Shown here: in pieces, positions 44,601 to 53,583 of the stretch
How positions within the stretch are numbered: the stretch's first letter is position 1
Layout: every line of letters starts with the position of its first letter
Assembly: GCA_021817845.1 (NCBI GenBank)
Contig: JAKAFW010000001.1
Location: forward strand, 124,001 to 188,000
Source of the DNA: FEN-1297 sp021817845
Lineage (GTDB): Bacteria; Bacteroidota; Ignavibacteria; Ignavibacteriales; Ignavibacteriaceae
Direction: 5' to 3'
DNA: 64,000 nt
The notes under the pieces: model-generated
What the model was told of the DNA's origin: nothing
Seen by the model: the letters and a program-made list of their open reading frames with translations, nothing else
The model's database searches: none
Position numbers and translations under genes: made by a program

Positions 44601-47051
44601 GATATTCAGCTTTCAAATAGTAATCCGTCAGATCAGGATAATTTACTTCCGGTTAAATTCTATTATCATAATTTTGGTGCGGTGCCTAATGATTCCATTA
44701 TAATTACAGTAAAGGATTCTTACAACAACAATATACTTTATGAGCAATATTTTAAAGTGCCTATTCCTTTATTCATCGATTCATTGACGGCAAATATTTT
44801 TGTAAAAAACTTGGTTGGCATTCATAATTTGACTGTTATTTTGGATAGCGCCAATACAATAGATGAAATATATAAAAACGATAATCAAGCCTCGATAAAT
44901 TTTAACGTTTATTCCAATTCGCTTAGAAGTTTATTCAGTAATCAATTCTATAATTCCTTTACCGGGAAAGTTTCATTTCTAAATCCTTCTTACAGTATAG
45001 ATACGGCAAACTCATCGTTCCTGTTTCAATTGGATACAAACCGGAATTTTACATCGCCGATACAGTTTGAACAAAGGCTTGGATTGTTTTCATCTTCAAT
45101 CACATTGCCCAATTTATTGTCGATGAAAAAATATTGGTGGCGTGCAAAAATTATAAATTCACCTTCATGGTCTGAGGCAAATTCCTTTACCAATATTAAT
45201 TCAAATTACAAATGGTTTATCAATAGTCCTGTTGATAGTCTATCTGATATCAATTACTCAAATACAAATTATAATTTTGTAGATAGTTCATGGGAACTTT
45301 CTCAAGCGAAGGACGAATTAAAAATCTCGTCAGCCGGTTCAAGCGACGGAAAATTTGCATCAATGCAATACAACCTTCTTGAAGAATTGCCTTCAACATA
45401 TTTCTGGGGTGTTGGGACAGCACTAATTGATACTGTTACCTTGAGACCATATAATTTTAAAACCTTTGTTTATCCCAACCCTCCTTCGGGTGATTCTTTA
45501 TTAAGTTATCTAAAAAGTTTACCTCAGGGAACCGTCATGGCAATGGCAATTTGCGATGATGGGGCACAATCAGTACTTGGCTATTCTGGTGGAACTCCTG
45601 TCAGAAATGAAATTAAGAATTGGGGCAGCGTTTTTATTGACAGTGTCCGGTATCGCGAATCATGGTGTATTATCGGGAAAAAAGGCGCCATGCCCGGTAC
45701 TGTGCCTGAAGTTTATAAAAAACAATTTGCAGGAATAGCAATAATCGATACTTCGGTAATCGTCAAGAATGATTCAGGCTATGTAGACTTTCCAGTCATT
45801 CAAAACGCATCTAATTGGGATTCCCTTTATATGAATGCAAATATTCCCGATGGTTCATCATTAAAAGTCACTCCGATAGGAATAAAATCAAACAACAATA
45901 TTGATACTTTGTCTACATTATCTTTCTCAAATGGATATGCCCCTTTAAGTTTTATAAATGCCTCAACTTATCCAAGGTTAAGAATGCTTGTAAATTTTTC
46001 AGCAAATCAATTTAAGGCATCTCCTAAAATTATTTCTCTGGCTGTAAAATTAAAATCGCTCGCTGAGCTTGGCACAAATTACCAGATTGTTTCGATCTCT
46101 AGTGATTCTGTTCTTGTTGGTACAAATGAAGCTTTGCAATTCTACGTCTACAATGCCGGAGAAGTTCCCGCAGATAGTTTCAATGTTTTAGTTGAAGTAA
46201 ATAATTCGGATAATTCAAAAAATAAAATTTATGAATCTCTGGTAGATAGCCTTAATCCCGGAAGTAGGCGACTTTTCAATCTAAATTATACACCCACGAA
46301 TGCTGGTGAAAAAAGTTTTTATATTACCATTGACCCGGATAATAAAATCCCAGAACTATATAAGGATAATAATGTTTTTTCAATTCCATTTTTCGTTAAA
46401 AGCGATACTTCTACTCCTTCTCTAAAAATTACGTTTAACGGAAACGATATTATGGATGGTGATTATATTTCAAATCATCCTAAAATTAAAATTGCTCTAT
46501 ACGACCCTTCGAATCTTTCAATTACCGATACTTCTGCCGTTAGCATTTTTCTAAATGGAAATCCGGTTTATTATTCAAACAATATTTCCTCTTTAAATTA
46601 TCAGTACAATTCCTCGAATCCGAAATTTATCGCCACTTATACACCAACTTTAGCTGACGGAAATTATACGCTTACGGTGATGGGGAAAAATGCTTTAGGC
46701 AGAAGTGTCGATTCAGCGGGAATTTCTAGAAACTTTGTTGTATCAAGCAAGTTTAATATTCAGGAGGTTTATAATTATCCGAATCCATTTAGCGGCGGCA
46801 CTTATTTTACATTTAAATTGCCACAGATTCCTGCCGAATTAGATATTTTCATCTACACTGTCGCAGGCAGATTGATAAAACAAATAAAAGTTTATTCATC
46901 TCAGTTAAATTATGATTTCAACAAGATATATTGGGATGGCAGGGACGAAGACGGCGACCTTCTTGCAAACGGGGTTTACTTTTACAAGGTAGAAATTAAA
47001 AGAGCCGGTTCGACTGATCATATTATACAAAAATTAGCGATAGTTCGATAA
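41625..47051 (+). CDS. Giant C25-family (gingipain/PorU-like) cysteine peptidase, T9SS-associated
   Basis: 1808 residues. After a signal peptide (to about LSGQ) and a beta-rich N-terminal region comes a C25 catalytic domain with His849 in ISYIGHSGTQTW and Cys881 in ISDFGCSTGKF, the gingipain His-Cys dyad. CARDB-like domains follow (about 985-1090 and 1490-1585), and the C-terminus has VYNYPNPFSGGTYFTFKLP with a FlgD-like DGRDEDGDLLANGVYFYKV tail. PorU is the T9SS sortase that removes sorting tails; a secreted C25 protease is the alternative. It is followed after 56 bp by a barrel gene. Confidence 0.85.
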   Translation: MLQNRILNKPNYYYFFFLNLLFLAFNFQLSGQIKVQSIVSKNDSFILNIAFKDTFEETGNTSTKSLKFDNVLNESKPGSPSLPSKIIYVAIPPKSKVTAFLSNPQYNTYANINVEVNPAVEMLNDSTLTYQNQNLKREYFLTDQYPPDECNVLGYTWIGNYYCAAIQINNASYNWKLKQVKVLLSANINVNYNPVTLFPINTTTESVYDKALKNIIANYSYAKSFRSFRKLFSYPDTTGNWIDYSNQYVKLAVPADGIYRIGYQDLINYGLNPSNIDPSTIKIFCKGKELPLFLKSSQAGTFANGDYIEFWAQKNYGSPNYRQIVPIGTDYLNYMDRYTDTTFLWFTWGGQNGHRINVDSSVASQTTDTLNSYLNLQHFENDVRLWYYDSVVPRVQLPFWQENKVWTWNVLGTNSTISLPFQASNIVPNSPFKTYVRLISNGADIQTGAHKVGVGVNTSSIMDSISFDYKQTANLFSNFTSTILNDGANTLRITDLPTSATFQQILLDWVDIEYYRNISAVNDSLYFKFPDSLTTKLRVIKISNITSPDSNIILYKVYPDTIKFENYSLTGALTKTLTFTDTVSGGDAYVLISKNYLMSPIFEEKKQFVNLRANTQGADDIIISNKVLMKSVTDYNNFIKSNYNVRTDLAFVDDIYDEFSYGYPKPEAIKDFLIYANENWVTPNPAYLTLIGDANYDYKNLQTPVPAIKKQDLVPSYGDPVSDAWYCMWDSNQAEIPQMFIGRIPAANDQQVYFYLNKHKEYLAKPYDEWNKTFLFFSGGDPTVAGQIDLLKSENDYIFNSLAEPKPIGGEGFHFYKTINPPTNFGPYSQTQIQNAIDNGGIFISYIGHSGTQTWDNGITDVEALKNTYSDRFPLISDFGCSTGKFAEPDVSCFGELFITGSNDGQAITYLSNSSWGYISTATTFPTFFYDQFLRDSITNVGEAHLLAKVQLLQQDGYSDVNRVFDYCNILFGDPLVNLKIPPKPNLEISSADIQLSNSNPSDQDNLLPVKFYYHNFGAVPNDSIIITVKDSYNNNILYEQYFKVPIPLFIDSLTANIFVKNLVGIHNLTVILDSANTIDEIYKNDNQASINFNVYSNSLRSLFSNQFYNSFTGKVSFLNPSYSIDTANSSFLFQLDTNRNFTSPIQFEQRLGLFSSSITLPNLLSMKKYWWRAKIINSPSWSEANSFTNINSNYKWFINSPVDSLSDINYSNTNYNFVDSSWELSQAKDELKISSAGSSDGKFASMQYNLLEELPSTYFWGVGTALIDTVTLRPYNFKTFVYPNPPSGDSLLSYLKSLPQGTVMAMAICDDGAQSVLGYSGGTPVRNEIKNWGSVFIDSVRYRESWCIIGKKGAMPGTVPEVYKKQFAGIAIIDTSVIVKNDSGYVDFPVIQNASNWDSLYMNANIPDGSSLKVTPIGIKSNNNIDTLSTLSFSNGYAPLSFINASTYPRLRMLVNFSANQFKASPKIISLAVKLKSLAELGTNYQIVSISSDSVLVGTNEALQFYVYNAGEVPADSFNVLVEVNNSDNSKNKIYESLVDSLNPGSRRLFNLNYTPTNAGEKSFYITIDPDNKIPELYKDNNVFSIPFFVKSDTSTPSLKITFNGNDIMDGDYISNHPKIKIALYDPSNLSITDTSAVSIFLNGNPVYYSNNISSLNYQYNSSNPKFIATYTPTLADGNYTLTVMGKNALGRSVDSAGISRNFVVSSKFNIQEVYNYPNPFSGGTYFTFKLPQIPAELDIFIYTVAGRLIKQIKVYSSQLNYDFNKIYWDGRDEDGDLLANGVYFYKVEIKRAGSTDHIIQKLAIVR

Positions 47052-47107
47052 ATTCATTTCAAAAATTTTATACTATATTCGTAATAAATTTTCAAAAGAA
47101 TATTTAA

Positions 47108-48481
47108 ATGAAACAAATTTTACTTTTTGTTCTGTTGTTATTCCTAATTAAACCGGTATATTCTCAAGAAGCTTTTTATCCAAGACCTGGTAGTGGTTAT
47201 TTTGATGGCGGAATGGGATTGGACTGGATAGATGGTGAGTTGTATTATTCTTTCCATATCCGGCCCGAGATTGCTTTAGGGAATTGGGGAGTGGGTTTAG
47301 ACCTTAATTTTGACATCAATAAAAATGGAAATATCCGGAAAGAAAATTTTAATGAACTTTCGGATTACTTAAGTATTATTCGTTATTTAAGATACGGCGA
47401 GAAACATGACCCCGTTTATATAAAGCTAGGCGCACTAGATTATTATAACCTTGGGCACGGAAGCATAATGTATCAGTATAACAATAGCCCAAGTATTGAC
47501 ACAAGAAAAATAGGCTTAGTAAGCGATATCGATTTTGGTAATTTTGGTTTTGAATCGATTTACAGCACGTTTGCAGAGGCAGGAGTAACCGCAGTAAGAG
47601 GTTATGTTAGACCGTTAAGATTTACAACTTTAGCTAATGTTCCCATAATTGGCAATCTGGAAGTTGGTGGAACTTATGCAGTTGATTTTAATAAATATTC
47701 GGGAGTTGTTTATGTTCCGGATTATAATGCATCTGCGCCTCTTATCAATCCCATTATCAATCCAAGTCCTTTGTGGAAACCGGAAGACAGAGGCAGAATG
47801 CAAATTATCGGCATCGACTTAGGTTTGCCACTTATAAATTCCAGCTTGTTCAATCTTCAACTTTATTCTGATTTCACTAAGATTATAAATTACGGCAGCG
47901 GAGTTGCAACAGGGATCATGGTTGAAATGAATGGTTTGGGAATTCTAAATGCATCGGCAAAGCTTGAAAGACGATTTAACCAGGCCCAATATATTGCCTC
48001 ATATTTTAATTCGATGTATGAAATTCAAAGATATCAATTTGATACCGCCACCGGTACTTTTTCGAGTAAAGCAGATTTATTAGCATCGATAACTAATCCT
48101 GATAACGGATATTTTGGCGAATTGGATTTACATTTTCTTGGAGTGCTTGACGTAATCGGAAGCTACGAGCGTCTTGATAAAACACCGGATAGCGGAATTC
48201 TCCATTTTGTTGCAAACGTTTCACCCGAAGGTATGCCGATTGTAGTAAGAGGCGGATATGACAAGACTAATATAGGGGCAGAGTCTCAAATTCTAAAAGT
48301 TGACAATAATTCATTCATGTATTTTGAGTTTGGTTATAAACCGATGCCTTATATACTTGTTTCGATGCTTTACAAATGGACATTCACTCCAATCAGAGAT
48401 GCAAATAATAACGTAATTGATTATAAACCCCAAAAGAGAATTGAACCGAGAGTATCATTTATTTATCCTCTTAACTTCTAA
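47108..48481 (+). CDS. Predicted outer-membrane beta-barrel protein beside the C25 peptidase
   Basis: 457 residues with a signal peptide (cut near VYSQ). The mature protein has regular alternating strands, many Gly/Tyr/Phe and a terminal FIYPLNF, as expected for a barrel inserted by the BAM machinery. I do not recognise a named family. Its position 56 bp after the PorU-like gene, and before a terminator hairpin, suggests the two form a pair, perhaps sortase and outer-membrane partner as PorU works with PorV. That is inference. Confidence 0.65.
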   Translation: MKQILLFVLLLFLIKPVYSQEAFYPRPGSGYFDGGMGLDWIDGELYYSFHIRPEIALGNWGVGLDLNFDINKNGNIRKENFNELSDYLSIIRYLRYGEKHDPVYIKLGALDYYNLGHGSIMYQYNNSPSIDTRKIGLVSDIDFGNFGFESIYSTFAEAGVTAVRGYVRPLRFTTLANVPIIGNLEVGGTYAVDFNKYSGVVYVPDYNASAPLINPIINPSPLWKPEDRGRMQIIGIDLGLPLINSSLFNLQLYSDFTKIINYGSGVATGIMVEMNGLGILNASAKLERRFNQAQYIASYFNSMYEIQRYQFDTATGTFSSKADLLASITNPDNGYFGELDLHFLGVLDVIGSYERLDKTPDSGILHFVANVSPEGMPIVVRGGYDKTNIGAESQILKVDNNSFMYFEFGYKPMPYILVSMLYKWTFTPIRDANNNVIDYKPQKRIEPRVSFIYPLNF

Positions 48482-48499
48482 TAAAAACAACAGTTTAAT

Positions 48500-48524
48500 A
48501 CGCCCGTATATTTGGCGGGCGTTT
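48500..48524 (+). terminator. Intrinsic terminator after the C25/barrel pair
   Basis: ACGCCCG (48500-48506) pairs with CGGGCGT (48516-48522), loop of 9, followed by a short T-run. It lies 19 bp past the barrel stop and just before the phosphate-operon repeats. Confidence 0.72.
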
Positions 48525-48530
48525 CATCCA

Positions 48531-48569
48531 TTAACAATTTCTTAACATAACCATAACCTTTCATTAACA
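48531..48569 (+). promoter_or_regulatory. Candidate Pho-box array (four TTAACA-like repeats, 11-bp spacing)
   Basis: TTAACA at 48531, TTAACA at 48542, ATAACC at 48553 and TTAACA at 48564: starts are exactly 11 bp apart. PhoB and PhoP-type regulators bind tandem 11-bp repeats, and the Bacillus PhoP half-site is TT(A/C/T)ACA with similar spacing. The array lies 92 bp before the porin gene that heads the pst operon. A TAATATTG at 48590 may be the -10 region. Confidence 0.65.
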
Positions 48570-48660
48570 CACAGGAGAATTTTTCTGCCTAATATTGCCA
48601 CGTCAATTTTAACCATGAATATCTAATAAATTATTTAATAACAAATCAAAGTAAAAAACT

Positions 48661-49689
48661 ATGAAAAAACTATCATTACTACTCTTCTCCTTTTTGGTTT
48701 TTGTCGGTCTTGTTAATGCACAAGATAAAGGGCCAAAGTTCAGCGGGCTAATGTTCGGGGATTACTATTATATTACTTCTAATCACGATGCTACTCAAAC
48801 TAATTTGCAGGCATTTGAATTTAGAAGGATTTATTTGACCGCAGATTATACTATTTCAAATGACATGTGGGCAAGATTTCGTTTAGAATCAGATCCTACA
48901 GCATCAAACCTCGGCAACGGGAAATTATCAACAATGGTTAAAGATGCTTTCTTAGATTGGAAAAATGCAGTCGGCAACGGCGATCTTGCCATCGGTCTTC
49001 AAGGTACCTGGAATATCAATATGGCTGAAGGTATTTTCGGATACCGCCCGCTTGAAAAGACAATTCAAGATTTACATGGCATCAGCGCTTCAAGAGATCT
49101 TGGTATTTCTCTAACGCAAAAATTTTCAGATGCTTTTTCTGCCGGTCTTTTGCTCGGGAACAATACCGGCAACGGAGATTCCTTTTTGCCGGGTCAAACT
49201 ACAAATACCGGGCAGGCAAGATATAAGTCCGGTTATCTTTTCTTGCAATTTATTCCAACTTCAGGGTTTACAATTTTACTTGACGGTCAATATTCAGGCG
49301 CACCTGCTTCAAAATATGCTAAGACCGGTGATGTAATTGTAAATTACGCAACCAAGGAGTTTAGTCTTGGCGCGCAAGGTTTTGTTAATGCAATCGATCA
49401 CGGTGAAGCAGACGGTTCAACTTTACAAAGAAATGGCATTAGCCTAAACGGATGGGTTGGTCTTTCGGATAATATTCGATTTGTTGCAAGATATGACAGC
49501 TATACACCTGACGCAAATACTAAAAACACAACTATTGCAAACAGCACGCAGAATTTAATAATGGGCGCTCTTGACTTCGCAGTGAGAAAAAACGTTCATA
49601 TTATGCCGAATATTGAGTATACTTCATACGGTCTTTCCGGTTCAAAGGCAGATGTTTTGCTTAGAGCAACTTTCTTTTTCAGTTTCTAA
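48661..49689 (+). CDS. Outer-membrane porin heading the phosphate operon
   Basis: 342 residues with a signal peptide (cut after VNAQ). FEFRRIYLTADYTISNDMWARFRLE near residue 50 is a porin-like start, and the chain ends ATFFFSF with a terminal Phe. It is 54 bp before pstS and behind the Pho-box-like repeats, so phosphate or polyphosphate uptake (OprO/OprP-like role) is a fair inference. True membership of the OprO/P family cannot be confirmed by eye. Confidence 0.75.
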   Translation: MKKLSLLLFSFLVFVGLVNAQDKGPKFSGLMFGDYYYITSNHDATQTNLQAFEFRRIYLTADYTISNDMWARFRLESDPTASNLGNGKLSTMVKDAFLDWKNAVGNGDLAIGLQGTWNINMAEGIFGYRPLEKTIQDLHGISASRDLGISLTQKFSDAFSAGLLLGNNTGNGDSFLPGQTTNTGQARYKSGYLFLQFIPTSGFTILLDGQYSGAPASKYAKTGDVIVNYATKEFSLGAQGFVNAIDHGEADGSTLQRNGISLNGWVGLSDNIRFVARYDSYTPDANTKNTTIANSTQNLIMGALDFAVRKNVHIMPNIEYTSYGLSGSKADVLLRATFFFSF

Positions 49690-49743
49690 ATTTGATTTAA
49701 AATTATTTCACAAATTATTTATATTTACATAAGGAGTTATAAA

Positions 49744-50796
49744 ATGAAATTCAAAATTCTTTCACTTGTAATAATGATAGCAGCAGTTTTTTCTGTTTCA
49801 TCATTTGCGCAGGTTAAGTTAACCGGAGCCGGTTCGACTTTTGATTACCCGATTTTTTCAAAATGGTTCGATCTTTATTACAAAATGACCGGGGTCCAAA
49901 TCAATTATTCTTCTATCGGTAGCGGCGGTGGAATTCAGCAGATTACTGAAGGTACAGTCGATTTTGGAGCTTCGGATGCACCTTTAACACCGGATCAAAT
50001 GAATACTTTTAGATCCAAAAGGGGAACCGAAATTATACATTTGCCTATTATCATGGGCGGTGTAGCAGTTACCTATAATCTTCCTTCAGTGGGACAAGGC
50101 TTAAGGCTCGATGGTGAAACTTTAGCGGATATTTATCTTGGAAAAATTTACAAATGGAATGATCCCCGAATTGTAAAATTAAACCCAGGGAAAAATCTTC
50201 CTAACAAAGCAATCCTTGTTACACACCGCTCTGAAGGCAGCGGTACAACTTTTATCTATACAAGCTATCTTTCAAAAGTTAGTCCTGAATGGGCAAAGAA
50301 AGTAGGCAATAGCACTTCAGTTGACTGGCCTGTCGGTCTTGGCGGCAAAGGAAGTGAAGGAGTTTCCGGTTTAATATCTCAAACACAGGGTGCTATCGGT
50401 TACGTTGAATTAGCATATGCAGTTCAAAATAAACTACCTTATGCAATTATGAAGAATAAAGACGGAAATTTTATTGAGCCTAATTTTAATACAGTTACCG
50501 AAGCTGCTGCAGGCGCAGTAAAAAATATGCCTAAAGACCTTCGCGCGGTTATTACTAATGCCGATGGTAAAAACGCATATCCGATTTCAGGTTTTTCCTG
50601 GATCGTAGTGCCGAAAGATATTAAAGATTATTCAAGAGCCGCTGCTTTAGTTAAGTTTTTAAGATGGGGGATCACAAAAGGACAGGCTTATGCGCAAGGG
50701 CTTTATTATTCGCCTCTTCCTAAACAAGTTCAAAAGTTAGACCTTGAAAAGGTAAATTCAATAACAAGTAACGGAAAAAAGATTAGTGTTAAATAA
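49744..50796 (+). CDS. pstS: Phosphate ABC transporter substrate-binding protein PstS
   Basis: 350 residues. A signal peptide (to SSFAQ) is followed by LTGAGSTFDYPIFSKW, the PstS start whose backbone and Ser/Thr bind phosphate, then GSGGGIQQITEGTVDFGASDAPL and HRSEGSGTTFIYTSYL, the other phosphate-site loops. It binds phosphate in the periplasm and delivers it to PstCA. It overlaps pstC by 11 bp. Firm. Confidence 0.96.
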   Translation: MKFKILSLVIMIAAVFSVSSFAQVKLTGAGSTFDYPIFSKWFDLYYKMTGVQINYSSIGSGGGIQQITEGTVDFGASDAPLTPDQMNTFRSKRGTEIIHLPIIMGGVAVTYNLPSVGQGLRLDGETLADIYLGKIYKWNDPRIVKLNPGKNLPNKAILVTHRSEGSGTTFIYTSYLSKVSPEWAKKVGNSTSVDWPVGLGGKGSEGVSGLISQTQGAIGYVELAYAVQNKLPYAIMKNKDGNFIEPNFNTVTEAAAGAVKNMPKDLRAVITNADGKNAYPISGFSWIVVPKDIKDYSRAAALVKFLRWGITKGQAYAQGLYYSPLPKQVQKLDLEKVNSITSNGKKISVK

Positions 50797-51808
50797 TTCA
50801 GCCGGGAATTTGAACGAAAGCGAATCGTTCGGAAAAATCCAAAATTTCTTTAAGAAGAACAAAAGAAAAGATACTTCTACTTTCTTGAATAAAATTTTGG
50901 GTAATAAAAACCTCGGTGATCTGATTTTTGAAAGACTAACATTGCTTTTTGCAGTGTTAGTCTTTTTATTAGTAGTTTTTATGGGATGGGAAATGTATTC
51001 CCATTCTATTCTTTCTATCAAAAAATTTGGTTTTGGATTTTTATTTTCTTCAACTTGGGACCCATATCGGGAAGTTTTCGGCGCTCTGCCTGTAATTTAC
51101 GGTACATTAGTTTCTTCATTTCTGGCACTGTTAATTGCCGTTCCCCTTGGTCTCAGTGTTGCTATTTTTTTATCCGAGCTTGCTCCTTCATGGATTGAGA
51201 AGCCTCTTTCATTTTTAACGGAATTGTTAGCGGGGATTCCGAGTGTTATATATGGGCTTTGGGGAATTTTTGTCCTGGTACCCTGGCTTCGAGATACGAT
51301 TGAGCCTTACCTTCAAAATGAATTCCCAAACTCTCCTTTCTTCCAAGGCGCTCCTTATGGATTTGGAATGCTCGCAGGAGCCATCATTCTTTCAATTATG
51401 GTTCTTCCGATCATTTCATCGATATCGCGGGATATTTTAAGGTCAGTACCCTATACTCAAAGAGAAGCTGCTTATGCTTTGGGCGCTACAAAATGGGAAG
51501 TTACTAAAATTGTATTAGGCAATGCTAAATCCGGTTTGGTTGGAGCCATCATGTTAGGACTCGGTAGAGCAATTGGTGAAACAATGGCGGTAACTATGGT
51601 TATCGGAAATCGTGCGCAAATATCTGTATCACTTTTAGACCCTTCCTATACTATGGCAAGCGCTGTCGCTAACGAATTTACGGAAGCTTCATCAGACATG
51701 TACTTAAACGCCTTAATTGAACTTGCCCTTGTCCTTTTTATAATTTCAATTATTATTAATATCCTGGCACATCTTCTTGTATGGAGCACAGAACGAAAAT
51801 GGAAATAA
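50786..51808 (+). CDS. pstC: Phosphate ABC transporter permease PstC
   Basis: 340 residues from a GTG start inside the end of pstS. After a charged N-terminal tail (about 50 residues) come six hydrophobic helices. LAGIPSVIYGLWGIF, the coupling-loop region REAAYALGATKWEVTKIV and LGLGRAIGETMAVTMV are PstC marks. With PstA it forms the phosphate channel in the inner membrane. Confidence 0.95.
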   Translation: MLNNSAGNLNESESFGKIQNFFKKNKRKDTSTFLNKILGNKNLGDLIFERLTLLFAVLVFLLVVFMGWEMYSHSILSIKKFGFGFLFSSTWDPYREVFGALPVIYGTLVSSFLALLIAVPLGLSVAIFLSELAPSWIEKPLSFLTELLAGIPSVIYGLWGIFVLVPWLRDTIEPYLQNEFPNSPFFQGAPYGFGMLAGAIILSIMVLPIISSISRDILRSVPYTQREAAYALGATKWEVTKIVLGNAKSGLVGAIMLGLGRAIGETMAVTMVIGNRAQISVSLLDPSYTMASAVANEFTEASSDMYLNALIELALVLFIISIIINILAHLLVWSTERKWK

Positions 51809-52662
51809 AATCCTACAAGGAAAAATTTACTTTTATTAGAAGAAGAACAACTAACGTTGTTATGCTCTCGGTTTCTTTTTTGGCTGCAATAATTACTATT
51901 GCACCCTTAATCTTAATTTTCTATTATACCATATCCAAGGGGATAGCAAACTTAAACATTAATTTTTTTACAAAGCTTCCGACGCCTGTAGGGGAATCCG
52001 GCGGAGGAATGGTTAATGCAATTATTGGAACACTAATATTAATTGCAATCGGCGGGGGTATAGGAATCCCGGTAGGAATTTTAAGCGGCGTTTATCTGTC
52101 AGAATTTGGGAAAAATAAATTTGGCGCGGTTGTTCGTTTTTTTGCAGATGTTTTAAGCGGAATACCTTCTATCGTAGTAGGTGTGGTTGCGTATACTCTT
52201 GTAGTTATTCCGATGAGGCATTTTTCAGCGCTCGCCGGCGGAATTGCATTAGCAATATTAATGATTCCGACGATTACACGTACAACAGAAGAGATGATTA
52301 AGCTTGTCCCTCAGTCCTACAGGGAAGCAGGACTCGCATTAGGAATTCCTAAATGGAAAATAACTGTAATGATAGTCCTCAAGACTGCGTGGAAAGGAAT
52401 TGCAACGGGAATACTTCTCGGGCTTTCAAGAGCCGCTGGCGAAACAGCGCCTCTTTTGTTTACTTCGCTCGGAAATAGATTTTGGTCAACGAATATTTTC
52501 CAACCGATAGCATCTCTTACAGTTTATATATATCAGTACGCTTCTTCACCCTTTAAGGATTGGAATGATCAGGCATGGACTGCAGCGCTTGTGTTAATTA
52601 TCCTTATTTCTCTTTTAAGTCTAATTTTCAGAATTATTACTAGATCAAAATATAGAACGTAA
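51781..52662 (+). CDS. pstA: Phosphate ABC transporter permease PstA
   Basis: 293 residues, six hydrophobic helices, with PVGILSGVYLSEFG, VLSGIPSIVVGVVAY, the coupling loop REAGLALGIPKWKITVMIV and SRAAGETAPLLFTSLG. The longest frame overlaps pstC by 28 bp; a second ATG at 51799 gives a shorter overlap and is as likely the true start. It partners PstC. Confidence 0.95.
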   Translation: MEHRTKMEIKSYKEKFTFIRRRTTNVVMLSVSFLAAIITIAPLILIFYYTISKGIANLNINFFTKLPTPVGESGGGMVNAIIGTLILIAIGGGIGIPVGILSGVYLSEFGKNKFGAVVRFFADVLSGIPSIVVGVVAYTLVVIPMRHFSALAGGIALAILMIPTITRTTEEMIKLVPQSYREAGLALGIPKWKITVMIVLKTAWKGIATGILLGLSRAAGETAPLLFTSLGNRFWSTNIFQPIASLTVYIYQYASSPFKDWNDQAWTAALVLIILISLLSLIFRIITRSKYRT

Positions 52663-52667
52663 ATTAA

Positions 52668-53477
52668 ATGGTATTTAACGCTCAGACAAATAACGAAATA
52701 ACGTCAAAAGCTACTCATCATAAGCATGATGCAATAAAGATTTCGGTGAAAGACCTTTCTGCTTATTTTGGGAAGACGAAAGTTCTTAAAAATATTTCTA
52801 TGACGATTCCAGAAAAAAGGGTTCTTGCCATTATTGGCCCATCAGGCTGCGGTAAATCAACTTTTTTACGAAGCCTAAACCGAATGCATGAGGTCGTTGG
52901 GGGAACAATGACCGGCAGTATTATATTTGACGGTGAGGATATTATGCAACAAGATCCCGTATATTTGAGAAGAAAAATCGGTATGGTTTTTCAAAAGCCA
53001 AACCCATTTCCTACAATGTCAATTTTCAATAATGTTGTAGCTGGATTAAAATTAAACGGTTTTCATAATAAAAAAGCACTTGCTGAAATTGTAGAAAAAA
53101 GCTTAATACAGGCCGCTCTTTGGGATGAAGTAAAAGATATATTGCACAAATCGGGTGCAGACATCTCCGGGGGGCAGCAGCAACGCTTATGTATTGCGCG
53201 GACAATTGCAATAAATCCCGAAGTAATTTTAATGGATGAGCCTGCAAGCGCGCTTGATCCTCTTTCTACTACAAAAATTGAAGAGCTAATTTTTGAATTG
53301 AAAAAAGATTATACAATAGTTATTGTTACTCACAATATGCAGCAAGCGGCTCGGGTGAGTGACTTTACAACATTTTTCTATATGGGCGAGTTAATCGAAT
53401 ATTCAGAGACCAAAAAAATGTTCGTCGCTCCGGCTAAAAAACAAACTGAAGACTATATTACAGGCAGGTTTGGCTAA
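52668..53477 (+). CDS. pstB: Phosphate ABC transporter ATPase PstB
   Basis: 269 residues. Walker A is GPSGCGKST, the ABC signature ISGGQQQRLCIART and Walker B VILMDEPASALDP; THNMQQAARVSDFTTFF is the PstB-type switch region. It energises PstCA and is 5 bp after pstA. Firm. Confidence 0.97.
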   Translation: MVFNAQTNNEITSKATHHKHDAIKISVKDLSAYFGKTKVLKNISMTIPEKRVLAIIGPSGCGKSTFLRSLNRMHEVVGGTMTGSIIFDGEDIMQQDPVYLRRKIGMVFQKPNPFPTMSIFNNVVAGLKLNGFHNKKALAEIVEKSLIQAALWDEVKDILHKSGADISGGQQQRLCIARTIAINPEVILMDEPASALDPLSTTKIEELIFELKKDYTIVIVTHNMQQAARVSDFTTFFYMGELIEYSETKKMFVAPAKKQTEDYITGRFG

Positions 53478-53497
53478 AATATTTACAATACTCGTGA

Positions 53498-53543
53498 ACT
53501 TACAATTGAACTTATTCTTTCGAGCTTAAGTTCAAGTGTAAGT
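53498..53543 (+). other. Hairpin between pstB and phoU
   Basis: ACTTACAATTGAACT (53498-53512) pairs with AGTTCAAGTGTAAGT (53529-53543), one mismatch, 16-base loop. There is no T-run immediately after, so it may be an mRNA processing or attenuation site that sets phoU expression below pstB. Confidence 0.5.
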
Positions 53544-53583
53544 GTAAGGATAAGATTTTTAAGTTAAAGGATATCAGGAAAAG

